A stretch of DNA of 64,000 nt from assembly GCF_002102175.1 (NCBI RefSeq), contig NZ_LQOX01000055.1:174131-238130 (forward strand), read 5' to 3'. The notes below the pieces were generated by a model. That model had not been told where the DNA came from and did no database searches. It was given only the letters and a program-made list of their open reading frames with translations. Origin of the DNA: Mycobacterium gastri (GTDB taxonomy: Bacteria; Actinomycetota; Actinomycetes; Mycobacteriales; Mycobacteriaceae). Shown piece by piece: positions 39,601 to 50,590 of this stretch (positions within the stretch are counted from its first letter, which is position 1; every line of letters starts with the position of its first letter). The position numbers and the translations under genes were made by a program.

Positions 39601-42600
39601 GGCGAAGCGACGCGGATACAGGTCGTGGTCGGTGCCGCCGACGGGGCGGGGAGCCGGACGGTATCGGTGTATTCGACTCGGGCAGCGGGCGATTCGTGGG
39701 TGCTGCATGCCGACGGGGTACTACGGGCCGGCGGTCCCGGTCACGGAGTGGACTTGTCGGTGTGGCCGCCGGTGGGTGCGTCCGCCGTGGATATGACCGA
39801 TGTCTACGAGCGGTTGGCGCAACGCGGTTATGGTTACGGGCCGGCGTTTCGCGGCCTGCGGGCAGTGTGGCGGCGGGGGCGCGAAATCTATGCGGAGGTG
39901 GCGGCTGCCGAGGACGTCAAGGTGGCGGGGTTTGGCATCCACCCGACGGTGCTGGATGCCGCGCTGCATGCGTGGGGATTCGCCGCGGCTGCCGACCAGT
40001 TGGCGCTGCCGTTCTCCTGGCAGGGGGTGTCGTTGCAGGCAGCCGGTGCGTCACGGGTCCGGGTCCGCATCACACCGGCAGACGCCGGTTCGGTGTCGGT
40101 GGCGCTGGCCGATTCGGCGGGTCTGCCGGTGTTGGCGGTGCGCGAGTTGGCTATTCGTCCGGTGTCAGGTGACGCGTTGTCGGCGGCGGCATTGGCTGCC
40201 GGTGGTGTGGCCGGTGACCGGTTGCTCGAACTGGCATGGTCGCCGATTACGTTGGGGCCCGGCGGCGCCGACTCCGGAGTGGTCGTGTGGGAGTCCGATG
40301 CGAGTGCCGGTGGTGTCGCCGAACGCGTGGTTGCGGCGCTCGAGACGCTGCAGCGCTGGTTGGCCGATGATCGTCGCGAAGTCCTGGTGGTGTTGACGTG
40401 CGGCGCGGTGGGGTTGGGTGCTGAGGGCGTCCGCGACGTGGCGGGTGCGGCGGTGTGGGGGCTGGTGCGGTCGGCCCAGGCGGAGTACCCGGGCCGGGTG
40501 GTGCTGGTGGATTCAGACGGATCGGTGGCCGTCGACGCGGTCGTCGGTGCCGGTGAGCCGCAGTTGGCGGTGCGTTCCGGCGCGGTGTACGGCGCCCGGC
40601 TGGCGGTTGTGAGTTCGGGATTGACGTTGCCGGATCGGTTGTGGCGGTTGGGTGTTGGCGGCGGTGGAACGTTCGAGGAGGTGGCGGTGCGGCCGTGTCC
40701 GCGGGTAGAGCTGGCGGCCCGCCAGGTGCGGGTTGCCGTGGGCGCGGTCGGGGTGAACTTCCGGGATGTGTTGGTGGCCTTGGGGATGTACCCGGGCGGT
40801 GGCGAGCTGGGCGCCGAGGGCGCCGGGGTGGTGGTCGAGGCCGGCCCGGGGGTGACGGGGCTGTCTGTCGGTGACCCGGTGATGGGTTTGCTGGGGGTGG
40901 TGAGCTCCGAAGCGGTGGTGGACGAGCGGTTGGTCACGGCGGTTCCGGCGGGCTGGTCGCTGGTTGCGGCCGCGGGTGTGCCGGTGGCGTTCCTGACCGC
41001 GTGGTACGGGTTGTCGGTGCTGGGTGGGGTGCGAGCCGATCAGAAGGTCCTGGTGCACGCCGCGACCGGCGGTGTGGGCATGGCCGCCGTGGCATTGGCG
41101 CGGTATTGGGGTGCCGAAGTCTTCGCCACCGCCAGTGTCGGCAAATGGGATACGTTGCGGGCCATGGGCTTTGACGATGACCATATCGCCGATTCCCGGA
41201 CGCTCGACTTCGAGGAGAAGTTCCGCAAGGCCACCGGCGGCGGCGGGGTCGACGTGGTGCTCAACTCGCTGGCGGGGGAGTTCATCGATGCGTCGTTGCG
41301 GCTGCTGGCGCCAGGCGGGTGTTTCATCGAGATGGGCAAGACCGACCTGCGTGACCCCCGGGCCGTGACCGAACAGTATCGGGGAGTGCGCTATCGGGCA
41401 TTCGACTTGATGGAGGCCGGCCCTGATCTCATCGCGCAGATGCTTTCCGAGGTGCTCGGGCTGCTGTCGAGCAACACCTTGAAGCCATTGCCGGTCAGGG
41501 CCTTTGACGTCCGCTGCGCTCAGCAGGCGTATCGGTATGTCAGCCAGGCCCGTCATGTCGGCAAGGTGGTGCTGACCATCCCCCAAGGGCCCGCGGCGCG
41601 GTCGGTTCTCCATGGCGGCAGCGTGGTGATCACCGGCGGCACCGGAATGGCCGGGGCGGCGGTGGCGCGGCATCTGGTGGACCGCTACGGAGTCGGGCAC
41701 GTGGTGTTGGTCAGCCGCACCGGCGAGCACGCCCCTGGCGTTGCGGACTTGGTGGCTCAACTGCAACAGGGTGGAGCTCAGGTTTCGGTGACCGCCTGCG
41801 ATGTGGCCGATCGAGATGCGGTCAAAGCAGTGCTGGCGGGGTTGCCAAAGCGATTTCCGCTCAAGGGGATATTCCACGCTGCCGGTGTGCTCGACGACGC
41901 GGTGATAACGTCGCTGACGCCGAGCCGGGTCGAGACGGTGTTGCGGGCCAAGGTCGACGGGGCCTGGAACCTGCACCAGCTGACTCAGGATGTGGATCTG
42001 GCGGCGTTCGTGATGTTTTCGTCGATGGCCGGGATCGCGGGAGCCCCGGGGCAGGGCAGTTACGCGGCGGCCAACGCGTTCCTGGACGGGTTGGCCGCCT
42101 ATCGGCGCGAGCATGGGTTGGCCGGACTATCGGTTGCCTGGGGATTGTGGGAACAGCCCAGCACCATGACACGGCACCTGGGGGAACGAGATTTCGCCCG
42201 GATGAAACAGGCCGGGCTGGATCGGCTGACCACCGAGCACGCGCTGCAACTGCTGGACGCCGCGCTGCTCAGCGACTGCCCGGTCGTCGTCGCCGCCCAG
42301 CTCAATACCGCGGTGATGACCGCCAATGCCGAGATGCTCCCGCTGTGGCGCGAATTGGTCACCCGCCCGTCGCGACGTGTCATCGGCACCAGCACCGCCG
42401 CGGCGATACCGGGCCTGATTTCGCGTCTGCAATCGCTGAGCCCCGAGCAACGTCACCGCGAACTCGTCGACGCGGTCATCACCAACGCCGCGACCGTTCT
42501 CGGACATTCCAGCGCCGCCGACATCGATGCCCATAAGCCCTTCCAGGATCTCGGATTCGACTCGCTGAGCGCCGTGGAACTGCGCAACCGCATCAAAGCC

Positions 42601-42942
42601 GCAACCGGGATGACCCTTTCGCCCACGCTGATCTTCGATTACCCGACCCCGGCCGCCCTGGCCGAACACCTTGCCCACCAATTCGATTCCGCTGTCCCCG
42701 AGCTCGCCGACGAGCAACCTGACCGGCTGGCCCGCTTCGAGGACGTTGCGCGCGAACTCGATACCCTGGTCGACCGGCCCGACTGGACCTCCGAAGAGAA
42801 GGACCAGGTGTCCGACCGGCTGCGCGCCATGCTGGCCGGCCTCGCCACGCCCAGCGCCGCGATCGTCGGCCACGAAGCCGACATCACCACCGCCAGCGAA
42901 AGCGAACTGTTCGCCATTCTCGACGAGGAACTGGGCCCGTGA
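36634..42942 (+). CDS. pks8: Fused Pks8/Pks17 modular polyketide synthase (KS-AT-DH-ER-KR-ACP)
   Basis: This 2102-residue single frame covers what M. tuberculosis splits into pks8 and pks17. An N-terminal coiled-coil docking helix ([20 protein letters not shown]) precedes KS with Cys203, His338 and His378. AT spans about 565-870, with Ser656 in GHSVGE and HAFH at 753-756, predicting malonyl-CoA. DH has His947 and Asp1108. ER shows ATGGVGMAA near 1480. KR has TGGTGMAG near 1665, an LDD motif (B-type) and Tyr1810. ACP has Ser1977 in [14 protein letters not shown]-terminal [12 protein letters not shown] docking tail ends the protein. All active-site residues are present, so one round would add a fully reduced two-carbon unit. 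The start is TTG 36634 with AAGGAG 5 nt upstream. The stop overlaps the pks9 GTG (GTGA). Confidence 0.95.
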   Translation: MTGTDKHVDYLKRLTADLRRTRRRLAELEDRLSEPVAIVGMGCRYPGGADSPESLWQMLIDGRDAISEFPSDRGWDIEGMFDPDPDAPGKTYTRRGGFLTDAGDFDAGFFGIGPNEALAMDPQQRLMLEVAWEALERTGIDPTTLRGSPTGVFVGVIHAGYGGEVKGELEGYGLTGSTLSVASGRVAYVLGLAGPAVSVDTACSSSLVALHLAVQSLRSRECDLALVGGVTVMATPAAFVEFSRQRALAPDGRCKAYAGAADGTAWSEGAGVLVVERLADARRWGHPVLALVRGSAVNQDGASNGLTAPNGPAQQRVIRAALASARLGVADVDVVEGHGTGTMLGDPIEAQAIVATYGQREPGKEPLWLGSIKSNMGHTSAAAGVAGVMKMVLAMQHGVLPKTLHVDVPTPHVDWSAGAVSLLTESRPWPGEPVAGRVRRAGVSSFGISGTNAHVILEQAPFLDGAADSVAVEPVTGVVPWVVSARSGPALANQARRLWAWVQDRPDLDPVDVGWSLVSTRSVFEHRAVVVGADRAQLLSGLAGLAAGEPGAAVVAGRARPIGKTVFVFPGQGSQYLGMGRGLYERFPVYAKAFDAVADALDQHLRLPLRQVLWGIDEALLESTEFAQPALFAVEVALAALLADLNVVPDVVLGHSVGEIAAAHVAGVLSLSDAARVVVARGRLMAGLPAGGAMVAVTASEDEVAPLLAPGVEIAAVNAADSVVVSGPAAAVDVVVDRLASLGRRVHRLAVSHAFHSALMEPMLPEFGTVLADLTADLPQIGLVSNVTGQLAGSGYGAASYWVEHVRKPVRFADSVALIESLGAVTFVEVGPRAGLTVSPPLLVKDRPEAQFLLTGLGELFVQGVSVDWRTVFTGLGARRVELPTYAFMRRRFWLKDLGVDQTKLSGVGLRGLGHPLLGAVVERPDVGGVVLTGMLSPELQGWLGDHVVGGVTLFPGAGFVELALRAGDEVGCPVVQELTLLAPLALPAGEATRIQVVVGAADGAGSRTVSVYSTRAAGDSWVLHADGVLRAGGPGHGVDLSVWPPVGASAVDMTDVYERLAQRGYGYGPAFRGLRAVWRRGREIYAEVAAAEDVKVAGFGIHPTVLDAALHAWGFAAAADQLALPFSWQGVSLQAAGASRVRVRITPADAGSVSVALADSAGLPVLAVRELAIRPVSGDALSAAALAAGGVAGDRLLELAWSPITLGPGGADSGVVVWESDASAGGVAERVVAALETLQRWLADDRREVLVVLTCGAVGLGAEGVRDVAGAAVWGLVRSAQAEYPGRVVLVDSDGSVAVDAVVGAGEPQLAVRSGAVYGARLAVVSSGLTLPDRLWRLGVGGGGTFEEVAVRPCPRVELAARQVRVAVGAVGVNFRDVLVALGMYPGGGELGAEGAGVVVEAGPGVTGLSVGDPVMGLLGVVSSEAVVDERLVTAVPAGWSLVAAAGVPVAFLTAWYGLSVLGGVRADQKVLVHAATGGVGMAAVALARYWGAEVFATASVGKWDTLRAMGFDDDHIADSRTLDFEEKFRKATGGGGVDVVLNSLAGEFIDASLRLLAPGGCFIEMGKTDLRDPRAVTEQYRGVRYRAFDLMEAGPDLIAQMLSEVLGLLSSNTLKPLPVRAFDVRCAQQAYRYVSQARHVGKVVLTIPQGPAARSVLHGGSVVITGGTGMAGAAVARHLVDRYGVGHVVLVSRTGEHAPGVADLVAQLQQGGAQVSVTACDVADRDAVKAVLAGLPKRFPLKGIFHAAGVLDDAVITSLTPSRVETVLRAKVDGAWNLHQLTQDVDLAAFVMFSSMAGIAGAPGQGSYAAANAFLDGLAAYRREHGLAGLSVAWGLWEQPSTMTRHLGERDFARMKQAGLDRLTTEHALQLLDAALLSDCPVVVAAQLNTAVMTANAEMLPLWRELVTRPSRRVIGTSTAAAIPGLISRLQSLSPEQRHRELVDAVITNAATVLGHSSAADIDAHKPFQDLGFDSLSAVELRNRIKAATGMTLSPTLIFDYPTPAALAEHLAHQFDSAVPELADEQPDRLARFEDVARELDTLVDRPDWTSEEKDQVSDRLRAMLAGLATPSAAIVGHEADITTASESELFAILDEELGP
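37161..38358 (+). repeat. 1.2-kb near-identical block, copy 2 (pks8 KS and start of AT)
   Basis: Partner of 30775-31971. The two copies differ at only a few positions by eye, far less than the KS flanks or the AT-DH-ER regions of the same genes. Such a long exact repeat in direct orientation 6.4 kb apart can recombine to delete one module or mislead short-read assembly. Confidence 0.85.
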
Positions 42943-45900
42943 ACCCGGGCGACATCGCGATTATCGGACTGGCATGCCGGTTTCCCGCCGGTGCCGGCCC
43001 CGGCGAATTCTGGCAACTGCTGCGCGACGGCCGCGAAGCCACCGTACCCATGGCCGGTAGCGCCGATTTCGACGCGAAGTTCTTCGGCATCTCGCCTCGC
43101 GAGGCCGCCGCGATGGACCCTCGGCAACGACTGGTGCTGGAACTGACCTGGGAGTTGCTCGAAGATGCCTTCATCGTGCCGGAAACGGTTCGGGCACAGC
43201 AGGTCTCGGTGTACCTCGGAGCCATGAACGACGACTATTCGTTCTTGACGCTGCGCGACGCCGCCGAAAACGTCGATCACTACTCGTTTGCCGGCGTCAG
43301 TAGGGCGATGATCGCCAACAGGGTCTCGTATGCCTTCGCCCTGCACGGTCCCAGCCTGACCGTCGATTGCGGTCAATCATCGTCGCTGGTGGCGGTTCAC
43401 CTCGCGTGTGAGAGCCTGCGTTCCGGAACCTCCGAGCACGCGATTGCCGGCGGCGTACATCTCAATGTGGCAAGCGAAACCGCCCTGCTGGAGCGCGAGT
43501 TCGGTGCCGTGTCGAGCTCCGGCCATACCTATGCGTTCGACGCCCGCGCCGACGGCTACGTTCGCGGGGAAGGCGGTGGCCTGGTTCTGCTGAAGCCGCT
43601 GCGCGCGGCCCTGGCTGACGGAAACCGCATCCGCGCAGTCATTGTGGGTAGCGCCGTGGGCAACGCCGGGCACAGCTCCGCCGGCCTGACCGCGCCCTCG
43701 ACTTCGGCGGAAGCCGACGTGATCCGGCGTGCGCTGGCCCAGGCCGGCGTGGACTGCACCGGGGTTGACTACGTCGAGGCGCACGGTACCGGCACCAGAG
43801 TCGGCGACCCGGCCGAGGCGGCGGCGCTGGGCCAGATATTCGCGCAGCGCCGCCATGATCCGGTCAGGGTGGGCTCGGTGAAGACGAACATCGGCCACGC
43901 CGGGGCGGCCGCGGGGATAGCGGGCCTGATCAAGACGGTGTTGGCCATCGAAAACGAGTCGATTCCGCCGAGCCTCAACTATGTCAGCGCAAGCCCAGGT
44001 ATCGATGTGGAAAGCCTTGGGCTGCAGGTCAACACCACGCCGACACGGTGGCCGGACCGGGGGCGGCCACGGCGCGCCGGGGTGTCGTCGTTCGGAATGG
44101 GCGGCACCAACGCCCACCTGCTGCTCCAGCAGGCCCCGGCCACCGAAAGTGTTGCCGTACGACGTGCTGACCTGTCGGCAGGCATACCGTGGGTGCTGTC
44201 GGCCCGGTCGGCGCCAGCGTTGGCCAACCAGATGCAGCGATTGCTGACCCGGATGGACGAGCGGCCCGATCTGGATGCGGTGGATGTGGGCTGGTCGCTG
44301 GCGTCGACGCGGTCGGTGTTCGAGCACCGGGCAGTGGTGGTGGGCACCGGCCGGGCGCAGCTGGTGAGCGGGCTTGCCGGACTTGCCGCCGGCGAACCGG
44401 GCGCCGGCGTGGCGGTCGGGCGGGCACAGCCGGTCGGCAAGACCGCGTTCGTGTTCCCCGGTCAAGGGGTGCAATACCTGAACATGGGCCGCGGACTGTG
44501 CGAGCGGTTCCCGGTGTTCGGCAAGGCTTTCGATGCGGCCACCGAGGCGCTGGATGAACACCTGCGGCTGCCGCTGCGACGGGTGCTGTGGGGCACGGAT
44601 GCGGCGGCGCTGCAAAATACCGAGTTCGCGCAACCGGCGTTGTTCGCCGTGGAGGTGGCGTTGGCGGCGCTGCTGGCGGACATGGGTGCGGTGCCCGACA
44701 TCGTGCTGGGGCATTCGGTGGGCGAGATTGCGGCGGCCCACGTGGCCGGGGTGTTGTCGCTATCCGACGCCGCGCGGGTGGTTGCGGTCCGCGCTCGGCT
44801 GATGGCGGGACTGCCGTCCGGCGGCGCGATGGTGGCGGTGGCCGCTTCCGAAGACGAGGTGGCGCCGCTGCTGGCGTCGGGAGTTGAGATGGCGGCGGTC
44901 AATGCGCCGGATTCGGTGGTGATTTCCGGTCCCGAGGCCGCAGTTGATGCGGTGGCGGACCGGCTGGCGGGCACGGGCCGGCGGGTGCGCCGGTTGGCGG
45001 TGTCGCACGCGTTTCATTCGGCGCTGATGGAGCCGATGCTGTCGGAATTCGCTGCGCCCTTGGCGGGGCTGGCCGTGAGTCGGCCACGGATCGCGTTGGT
45101 GTCCAATGTCACTGGCCGGTTGGCCGGCGCGGACTATGGATCGGCAGCGTACTGGGTTGAGCATGTGCGCAAACCGGTCCGGTTGGCCGAAGGTATCTCG
45201 TTGGCCGAGTCTTTAGGCGCCACAACATTTCTCGAGATAGGTCCCAGCGCCGGGTTGACAACCTCTTCGGCGTTGTTGGCCAAGGATCACCCCGAAGCCG
45301 AATCCTTGCTCACCGCAATGGGTCAGCTGTTCACCGAAGGCATGAGCATAGACTGGCCCAGGGCATTTGCCGGCCTGGATGCGCGGCCGGTCGAACTGCC
45401 CAGCTACGGCTTCGCGCGGCAACGATTTTGGCTCAGCGAGGCAGCGCGTCACGACAGCGAACACGCCGGCACGTCCGCGCTGTGGCACCGCTGGAACGAA
45501 CTCGATCCGGCGGAACAGCACCGTCAGCTGCTCGATTTGGTGTGCCGACACGCGGCCGCGGTGTTGGGTCACCCGAACAGCCGCGACATCGACGCCGAGC
45601 GCGCTTTTGAGGACCTCGGGTTCGAGTCGATGACGGGGATCGAGCTGCGTAACCGCTTGGCAGGAGCCACCGGTTTGACGTTGGCGCGCACGCTGATATT
45701 CGACTATCCCACTCCCACAGCGGTTGCCCGTCACCTGGGTCAACACCTGTCGTCGGGCCATCCGGACGAACCCGGCGACGAGCAGGTCTGGCCGCTGTTG
45801 AGAAATATTTCACTGCGCGAGCTTCGGCGAACCGGATTACTGGGCAAACTCTTGGTGTTGGCCGGCCAGAGCGAAAATGCACTGCCTGAATCGGTCGTCA

Positions 45901-45983
45901 CCGAGGACGTCATCGACTCGCTGAGCCCCGAGGCCCTGGTCGCGATGGCACTCGAGCCATCCGAGGACAACAACGCCCAATGA
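42939..45983 (+). CDS. pks9: Pks9: KSQ-AT-ACP loading-type polyketide synthase
   Basis: This 1014-residue protein has only KS, AT and ACP. In the KS, the nucleophile position in the TACSSS motif is replaced: the sequence is [14 protein letters not shown], with Gln146 where cysteine should be. The downstream His282 ([11 protein letters not shown]) and the [12 protein letters not shown] histidine are kept. That is the KSQ arrangement of loading modules, which decarboxylate an ACP-bound extender to make the starter. AT has Ser593 in GHSVGE and HAFH at 690-693, predicting malonyl-CoA, so the starter would be acetyl-ACP. ACP Ser897 lies in [12 protein letters not shown]. Unlike Pks7 and Pks8 there is no N-terminal docking coil, as expected for a first module. 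GTG 42939 overlaps the pks8 stop. A 130-residue acidic tail follows the ACP. Confidence 0.92.
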   Translation: MNPGDIAIIGLACRFPAGAGPGEFWQLLRDGREATVPMAGSADFDAKFFGISPREAAAMDPRQRLVLELTWELLEDAFIVPETVRAQQVSVYLGAMNDDYSFLTLRDAAENVDHYSFAGVSRAMIANRVSYAFALHGPSLTVDCGQSSSLVAVHLACESLRSGTSEHAIAGGVHLNVASETALLEREFGAVSSSGHTYAFDARADGYVRGEGGGLVLLKPLRAALADGNRIRAVIVGSAVGNAGHSSAGLTAPSTSAEADVIRRALAQAGVDCTGVDYVEAHGTGTRVGDPAEAAALGQIFAQRRHDPVRVGSVKTNIGHAGAAAGIAGLIKTVLAIENESIPPSLNYVSASPGIDVESLGLQVNTTPTRWPDRGRPRRAGVSSFGMGGTNAHLLLQQAPATESVAVRRADLSAGIPWVLSARSAPALANQMQRLLTRMDERPDLDAVDVGWSLASTRSVFEHRAVVVGTGRAQLVSGLAGLAAGEPGAGVAVGRAQPVGKTAFVFPGQGVQYLNMGRGLCERFPVFGKAFDAATEALDEHLRLPLRRVLWGTDAAALQNTEFAQPALFAVEVALAALLADMGAVPDIVLGHSVGEIAAAHVAGVLSLSDAARVVAVRARLMAGLPSGGAMVAVAASEDEVAPLLASGVEMAAVNAPDSVVISGPEAAVDAVADRLAGTGRRVRRLAVSHAFHSALMEPMLSEFAAPLAGLAVSRPRIALVSNVTGRLAGADYGSAAYWVEHVRKPVRLAEGISLAESLGATTFLEIGPSAGLTTSSALLAKDHPEAESLLTAMGQLFTEGMSIDWPRAFAGLDARPVELPSYGFARQRFWLSEAARHDSEHAGTSALWHRWNELDPAEQHRQLLDLVCRHAAAVLGHPNSRDIDAERAFEDLGFESMTGIELRNRLAGATGLTLARTLIFDYPTPTAVARHLGQHLSSGHPDEPGDEQVWPLLRNISLRELRRTGLLGKLLVLAGQSENALPESVVTEDVIDSLSPEALVAMALEPSEDNNAQ

Positions 45984-46059
45984 TGAAATCCGGCCGGGCG
46001 CGCCAGATTACGGCAACGCCGGTGGGCTCGAATACGACATGTGTTGAATACGCGTGCCT

Positions 46060-46088
46060 TTGCGAGACCGCCCGAAGCGGCCTAAAAT
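46060..46088 (+). promoter_or_regulatory. Candidate SigA promoter for pks11
   Basis: TTGCGA (46060-46065), a 17-bp spacer and TAAAAT (46083-46088) form a good SigA-type promoter in the 160-bp gap between pks9 and pks11. Transcription would begin near 46095, leaving a leader of about 50 nt. It suggests pks11 can be expressed independently of the type I genes. Confidence 0.5.
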
Positions 46089-46143
46089 TTGAATTCCCTT
46101 CGGGTGGGCTGGCCGGCAGGTGAGCAAGTAAGGGCAGGGGGCC

Positions 46144-47205
46144 ATGAGCGTTGTTGCAGGCGTGTGCGGTGCATTGCCGCCGCACCGCTATAGCCAGAGT
46201 CAGATCACCGATTCGTTCGTCGAATTTCCCGGTCTGAAGGAACACGAAGATATCGTCCGGCGCTTGCACACCGCCGCCCGGGTGAACAGCCGCCAATTCG
46301 TGCTTCCGCTGGAGCAGTACCCGGGGCTGACCGACTTCGGCGATGCGAACGAGATCTTTATCGACAAAGCCGTCGACTTGGCGGTCGAGGCGCTCATGGG
46401 TGCGCTGCATGAGGCCGGGCTGGAACCGCAGGACATCGACATGATCGTCACCACGACGGTGACCGGTGTCGCGGTGCCGGCGCTGGACGCCCGGGTCGCC
46501 GGCCGGCTCGGCCTGCGCCCCGACGTACGCAGGGTGCCGCTGTTCGGTCTGGGGTGCGTGGCCGGCGCGGCTGGAGTGGCCCGGCTACACGACTACCTGC
46601 GCGGCGCACCCGACGACGTCGCCGTGCTGATCGCGGTCGAGCTCTGTTCGCTCACCTACCCCGCGGTCAAACCGACCGTGTCGGGACTTATCGGGACCGC
46701 GCTGTTCGGGGACGGCGCCGCCGCCGTGGTCGCCGTCGGCGACCGCCGCGCCGAGCAGCTGCGCACCAGCGGGCCCACCATCGTCGACTCCCGCAGCCGG
46801 CTGTACCCCGAATCGCTGCACATCATGGGCTGGGACGTCGGTTCTCAAGGTCTGCAGCTGCGCCTTTCTCCCGAACTCCCCAACCTGATCGAGCACTGCC
46901 TACCGGGCGACGTCACCGGATTCCTGGCCACACATGGACTGTCCAAGGACGACGTCGGCGCGTGGGTGAGCCATCCGGGCGGTCCCAAGGTGATCGACGC
47001 AATCACCAACAGCCTCGAACTGGCTCCCGACGCACTCGAGCTGACCTGGCGTTCACTCGGCGAAATCGGCAACCTCTCGTCGGCCTCGGTGCTGCACATC
47101 CTGCGCGACACCATCGCCAAACGGCCGCCGAGCGGAAGTCCGGGATTGATGCTGGCCATGGGACCGGGATTCTGCGCGGAGCTGGTACTACTGCGCTGGC
47201 ACTGA
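46144..47205 (+). CDS. pks11: Type III polyketide synthase (Pks11-like)
   Basis: This 353-residue chalcone-synthase-like enzyme is a close paralogue of pks10. It conserves Cys138 ([12 protein letters not shown]), the histidine in [11 protein letters not shown] and the asparagine in [12 protein letters not shown]. It should condense an acyl starter with malonyl-CoA and cyclise the product; M. tuberculosis Pks11 is associated with alkylpyrone formation. ATG 46144 has GGGCAGGGG upstream. It has its own candidate promoter. Its 3' end overlaps the convergent cyp139A1 gene by 18 bp, so antisense interference between the two transcripts is likely. Confidence 0.94.
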   Translation: MSVVAGVCGALPPHRYSQSQITDSFVEFPGLKEHEDIVRRLHTAARVNSRQFVLPLEQYPGLTDFGDANEIFIDKAVDLAVEALMGALHEAGLEPQDIDMIVTTTVTGVAVPALDARVAGRLGLRPDVRRVPLFGLGCVAGAAGVARLHDYLRGAPDDVAVLIAVELCSLTYPAVKPTVSGLIGTALFGDGAAAVVAVGDRRAEQLRTSGPTIVDSRSRLYPESLHIMGWDVGSQGLQLRLSPELPNLIEHCLPGDVTGFLATHGLSKDDVGAWVSHPGGPKVIDAITNSLELAPDALELTWRSLGEIGNLSSASVLHILRDTIAKRPPSGSPGLMLAMGPGFCAELVLLRWH

Positions 47206-48468
47206 GCCCGCGATTTCGACGGTCAGTCCCGGTTTCGGGGACAGCGCGGCGAAGTTGGCCGCGCGGATCCGTTGGGCAGGCAGGCGCAGCGTCGTCCGGG
47301 CGACCAGTCGAGCCAGCATCACTGTCATCTCGGTGGTAGCCATGACCGCCCCGACGCATCGGTGTAGCCCGCCGCTGAACGGGATGAACTCGTGTGGCGC
47401 GGGCTTGCGGTAGTCCGGCGCGGCGGGGTCCCACCGCCGCGGGCGGAACTCCTTTGGTGCGAGCCATATTTCGGGCAGCCGATGGGTGACGTAGGCACTG
47501 AAGATCAGCAACCGACCCGACCGGATCCGGTGACCGTCGAACACCAGGTCACGCATCACTCGGCGGGCCGAGATCACTCCCGGGGAGTACAGCCGAAGTG
47601 TTTCCTGCACAATGCCATTGAGATAAGTCAGCGACCCGATGTCCGAGGCGGTGGGCGGATTGCCGCCGAGCACGCGATCAACCTCGCGGGCCGCGGTCTC
47701 CCAGGCACCCGGCAACGTGAGCAACGCATGGGCCGCCCAGGCCAGCGCCCCGCTGGTGGTCTCGTAGCCGGCCGTGATGAGTGAGACGATCTCATCGCGA
47801 ATCTCGTTGTCGCTCAACGTGTCGATCAGCATGGTCAACATGTGGTCGTCGGGCCCGGGCTGGGCGCGCGCGTCGGCGATCACCGTGTCGACCAAATCGT
47901 CGATACGGTGCCGGGCCGCCATGGCGCGTCGCCAACCCGCCGAGTTCAGCCCTCGCTGCAACCGCATCAGCTGCGGCGGCCGGTGAGTCAGGTCGAGCAG
48001 CGGCTGCAACTGCTCGCCGAGGAAGTCGGAATGGGCGGCCAGCCGCGGGCCGAACAGACTTTCCGCGGTGCTGCGCCTTACTGCCGAACGGAACTCCTGG
48101 TAGAGGTCGAGCCGCTGTCCCGGGCGCCAGGTGTCGATGACGGCGTCGATGGTCGAGACCATGGTGTGCACATAGTCCTGAACCTGCCGGTGGCGCAGCC
48201 CGGGCGCCACCACGCTGCGGCGGCGCCGGTGATCTTCGCCGTCGCTGACGATCAGCGCGGTAGGCCCGTCGACGGGAATCAGGCTCTCGAACGTCTCACG
48301 CCAGCTGAACGCGTCGGCGTTGGCGAACACGAACTTGTTGGCCTCGGCGCCCAACAGATACACGAAGCCATGGCGCCCGACGCCGGCGTCGACCACCGCG
48401 CCGCGGTGCCGATAGAGCGCCAGCAGTGCTTCCCCGGGCAGGTACGGCACCGTCCGGTAGGCGTTCAC
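47188..48468 (-). CDS. cyp139A1: Cytochrome P450 CYP139A1
   Basis: A heme-thiolate monooxygenase of 426 residues. Seen are the I-helix oxygen-activation motif AGYETTS, the ExxR pair in [10 protein letters not shown], the PERF-like PRRWDP region and the heme-ligand loop [16 protein letters not shown] with the proximal cysteine. No membrane anchor is present, as usual for bacterial P450s. Position next to pks11 is the same as Rv1666c, so oxidation of a polyketide product is the likely role. The start is GTG 48468, overlapping the stop of the ABC-F gene by 4 nt, so the two are translationally coupled on the minus strand. Electron-transfer partners are not encoded nearby. Confidence 0.93.
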   Translation of the reverse strand: MNAYRTVPYLPGEALLALYRHRGAVVDAGVGRHGFVYLLGAEANKFVFANADAFSWRETFESLIPVDGPTALIVSDGEDHRRRRSVVAPGLRHRQVQDYVHTMVSTIDAVIDTWRPGQRLDLYQEFRSAVRRSTAESLFGPRLAAHSDFLGEQLQPLLDLTHRPPQLMRLQRGLNSAGWRRAMAARHRIDDLVDTVIADARAQPGPDDHMLTMLIDTLSDNEIRDEIVSLITAGYETTSGALAWAAHALLTLPGAWETAAREVDRVLGGNPPTASDIGSLTYLNGIVQETLRLYSPGVISARRVMRDLVFDGHRIRSGRLLIFSAYVTHRLPEIWLAPKEFRPRRWDPAAPDYRKPAPHEFIPFSGGLHRCVGAVMATTEMTVMLARLVARTTLRLPAQRIRAANFAALSPKPGLTVEIAGSVPAQ

Positions 48469-50258
48469 TCCAGCACCTCGGAGATCTCTAGCCAGCGCTC
48501 CTCCGTCACACCAACCTCGTCTTCGAGATTGCGCAATTCCCGGGTCAACCGGACCAGGCCGACGTGGTCGGCCTGGTCGTGTTCGGCGAGTTCGGTGTGC
48601 TTGGCCGCAATCCGGTCGGCCAGGCGGGCAAGCTGGCGCTCGGCGGCGGCCAGCTCCTTCTCCGCGGCACGGCGCTGTGCACCCGAGATCTCCTGGAGCT
48701 CAGACGGTTTGGCGGCCGGCATGGGTGACGACGGTTTGGTAGCCAGCCGCAGGTATTCCTCGATGCCGCCGGGCAGATGACGCAGCCGGCCGTCTAGAAT
48801 CGCGTACTGCTGGTCGGTGACCCGTTCCAGCAGATAGCGATCGTGGGAGACGACGATCAAGGTGCCCGCCCACGAGTCCAGCAGATCCTCGGTGGCCGTC
48901 AGCATGTCGGTATCCACGTCGTTGGTGGGCTCGTCGAGCAGCAGCACATTGGGTTCGGATAACAGCGTCAGCATGAGCTGCAACCGGCGCCGCTGACCGC
49001 CGGAAAGCTCGCCGACCCGCGCCGACAGCTGGCCCCGGCCGAAGCCGAGACGTTCCAGCAGCTGGGCCGGGGTCACCTCGCGCCCGTCGACCTCGTAGCC
49101 GCCGCGCAGCCCGGTCAGCACATCGGCAATCCGGTCCGCGGCGAACGGGGTCAGCGCATCACCTTGCTGGTCGAGCACCGCCAGCCGAACGGTCTTGCCG
49201 CGCTTGACCCGGCCGGAGTCGGGCTCGACGGTGCCGGCGATCAATCCCAGCAGAGTGGATTTCCCGGCGCCGTTGGCTCCGACGATTCCGGTGCGTTCGC
49301 CCGGGCCGATCCGCCATTCGATGTCGCGCAGCACCGGGCGGCCGTCAAAGCAGACCGACACGTCGAGTAGGTCGATAACGTCCTTGCCCAGCCGGGCGGT
49401 GGCCAGCTTGGCCAGCTCGACGGTGTTGCGCAGCGGCGGCACGTCGGCGATCAGCTGATTGGCGGCCTCGATGCGGAACTTGGGTTTGGAGGTTCGCGCC
49501 GGGGGACCGCGCCGCAGCCAGGCCAGCTCCTTGCGCATCAGGTTCTGTCGCTTGGCCTCGGCCGTGGCGGCGATCCGGTCACGTTCGACGCGTTGCAGCA
49601 CGTAGGCCGCGTATCCGCCGTCGAAAGGTTCGACGACGCCGTCGTGGACTTCCCAGGTGGTGGTGGCGACCTCGTCGAGAAACCACCGGTCGTGGGTGAC
49701 CAGCAGCAGCCCGCCGCTGTTGCGGGCCCAGCGTTGTTGGAGGTGGCCGGCCAGCCAGGTGATGCCTTCGATGTCGAGGTGGTTGGTGGGCTCGTCGAGG
49801 GCGATCACCTCCCAGTCGCCGATCAGCAGCCGGGCCAGCTGCACGCGGCGCCGCTGTCCGCCGCTGAGGGTGGAAACCTTTGCCCGCCAGTCGATGTCGG
49901 ATACCAGTCCGGCGACCACGTCGCGCACACGCGGGTCGCCGGCCCAGTGGTGTTCGGGTTGGTCGCCGACCAGCGTCCAGCCGACGGTATGAGCGGGGTC
50001 CAGGGTGTCGGCCTGGCTCAGCGCGCCGACGCGCAAACCGCTGCGCCGGGTGACCCGTCCGGAGTCCGGCGGTATCTGGCCGGTGAGCAGGCCCAGCAGG
50101 CTGGATTTGCCGTCCCCGTTTCGCCCGACGATGCCGATGCGTGCGCCGTCGTTAACGCCGAGCGTGACCGATTCGAATACCACCTGGGCCGGGTACGCCA
50201 GGTGCACGTCCTCGGCTCCGAGCAGGTGCGCCACCGGGCCGACGCTACCGGCACACAT
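48465..50258 (-). CDS. ABC-F family ATPase (Uup-like)
   Basis: This protein of about 597 residues has two ABC ATPase domains and no membrane segments. Walker A motifs are GRNGDGKSS and GANGAGKST, signatures [15 protein letters not shown] and LSGGQRRRLQLMLTL, and Walker B motifs IALDEPTNHLD and LLLDEPTNDVD. The linker has the Uup-type segment RKELAWLRRGPPARTSKPK, and a C-terminal coiled coil (about 80 residues) is also Uup-like. ABC-F proteins act on ribosomes, and some confer antibiotic resistance. In M. tuberculosis this gene is split (Rv1667c/Rv1668c), while here it is intact. ATG 50258 is preceded by GGAG at suitable spacing; GTG 50234 is an alternative. It is the first gene of an operon with cyp139A1. 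Confidence 0.92.
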   Translation of the reverse strand: MCAGSVGPVAHLLGAEDVHLAYPAQVVFESVTLGVNDGARIGIVGRNGDGKSSLLGLLTGQIPPDSGRVTRRSGLRVGALSQADTLDPAHTVGWTLVGDQPEHHWAGDPRVRDVVAGLVSDIDWRAKVSTLSGGQRRRVQLARLLIGDWEVIALDEPTNHLDIEGITWLAGHLQQRWARNSGGLLLVTHDRWFLDEVATTTWEVHDGVVEPFDGGYAAYVLQRVERDRIAATAEAKRQNLMRKELAWLRRGPPARTSKPKFRIEAANQLIADVPPLRNTVELAKLATARLGKDVIDLLDVSVCFDGRPVLRDIEWRIGPGERTGIVGANGAGKSTLLGLIAGTVEPDSGRVKRGKTVRLAVLDQQGDALTPFAADRIADVLTGLRGGYEVDGREVTPAQLLERLGFGRGQLSARVGELSGGQRRRLQLMLTLLSEPNVLLLDEPTNDVDTDMLTATEDLLDSWAGTLIVVSHDRYLLERVTDQQYAILDGRLRHLPGGIEEYLRLATKPSSPMPAAKPSELQEISGAQRRAAEKELAAAERQLARLADRIAAKHTELAEHDQADHVGLVRLTRELRNLEDEVGVTEERWLEISEVLE

Positions 50259-50590
50259 CCTCGACTCCGTTGGCGGACAGATCAATGGCGGACCGTGGTC
50301 TCGTCGTCGACGGCGCCGCCGGTGCTGCCCGGGGTGGACCAGGGCCGTTGGTACCCCGCACTGTGGGCGCTGTCGAAAGCCCGGGAAACCGTGTCACTCA
50401 AGGGAATTGTTAGAGGTTCGGGCGGGGCCGGACCCCGATCAGCCGCCAGCCGCCCGGTAGTGCGACTCGGCGGCCGCGGGCAGATGAGCATCGTTTCCGC
50501 AAACTTCCGGCCGTTCGCGCCATTCCAGGGCAACATCGACCCGGGTCATCCCTAGACTCGACCGCACATCACGACGAGAGGCACACCGGC
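50259..50590. other. Divergent intergenic region between the ABC-F and MFS genes
   Basis: About 330 bp that must contain promoters for both genes. No gene with a supportable binding site or family feature is seen. No strong dyad or terminator was recognised by eye. Confidence 0.5.
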
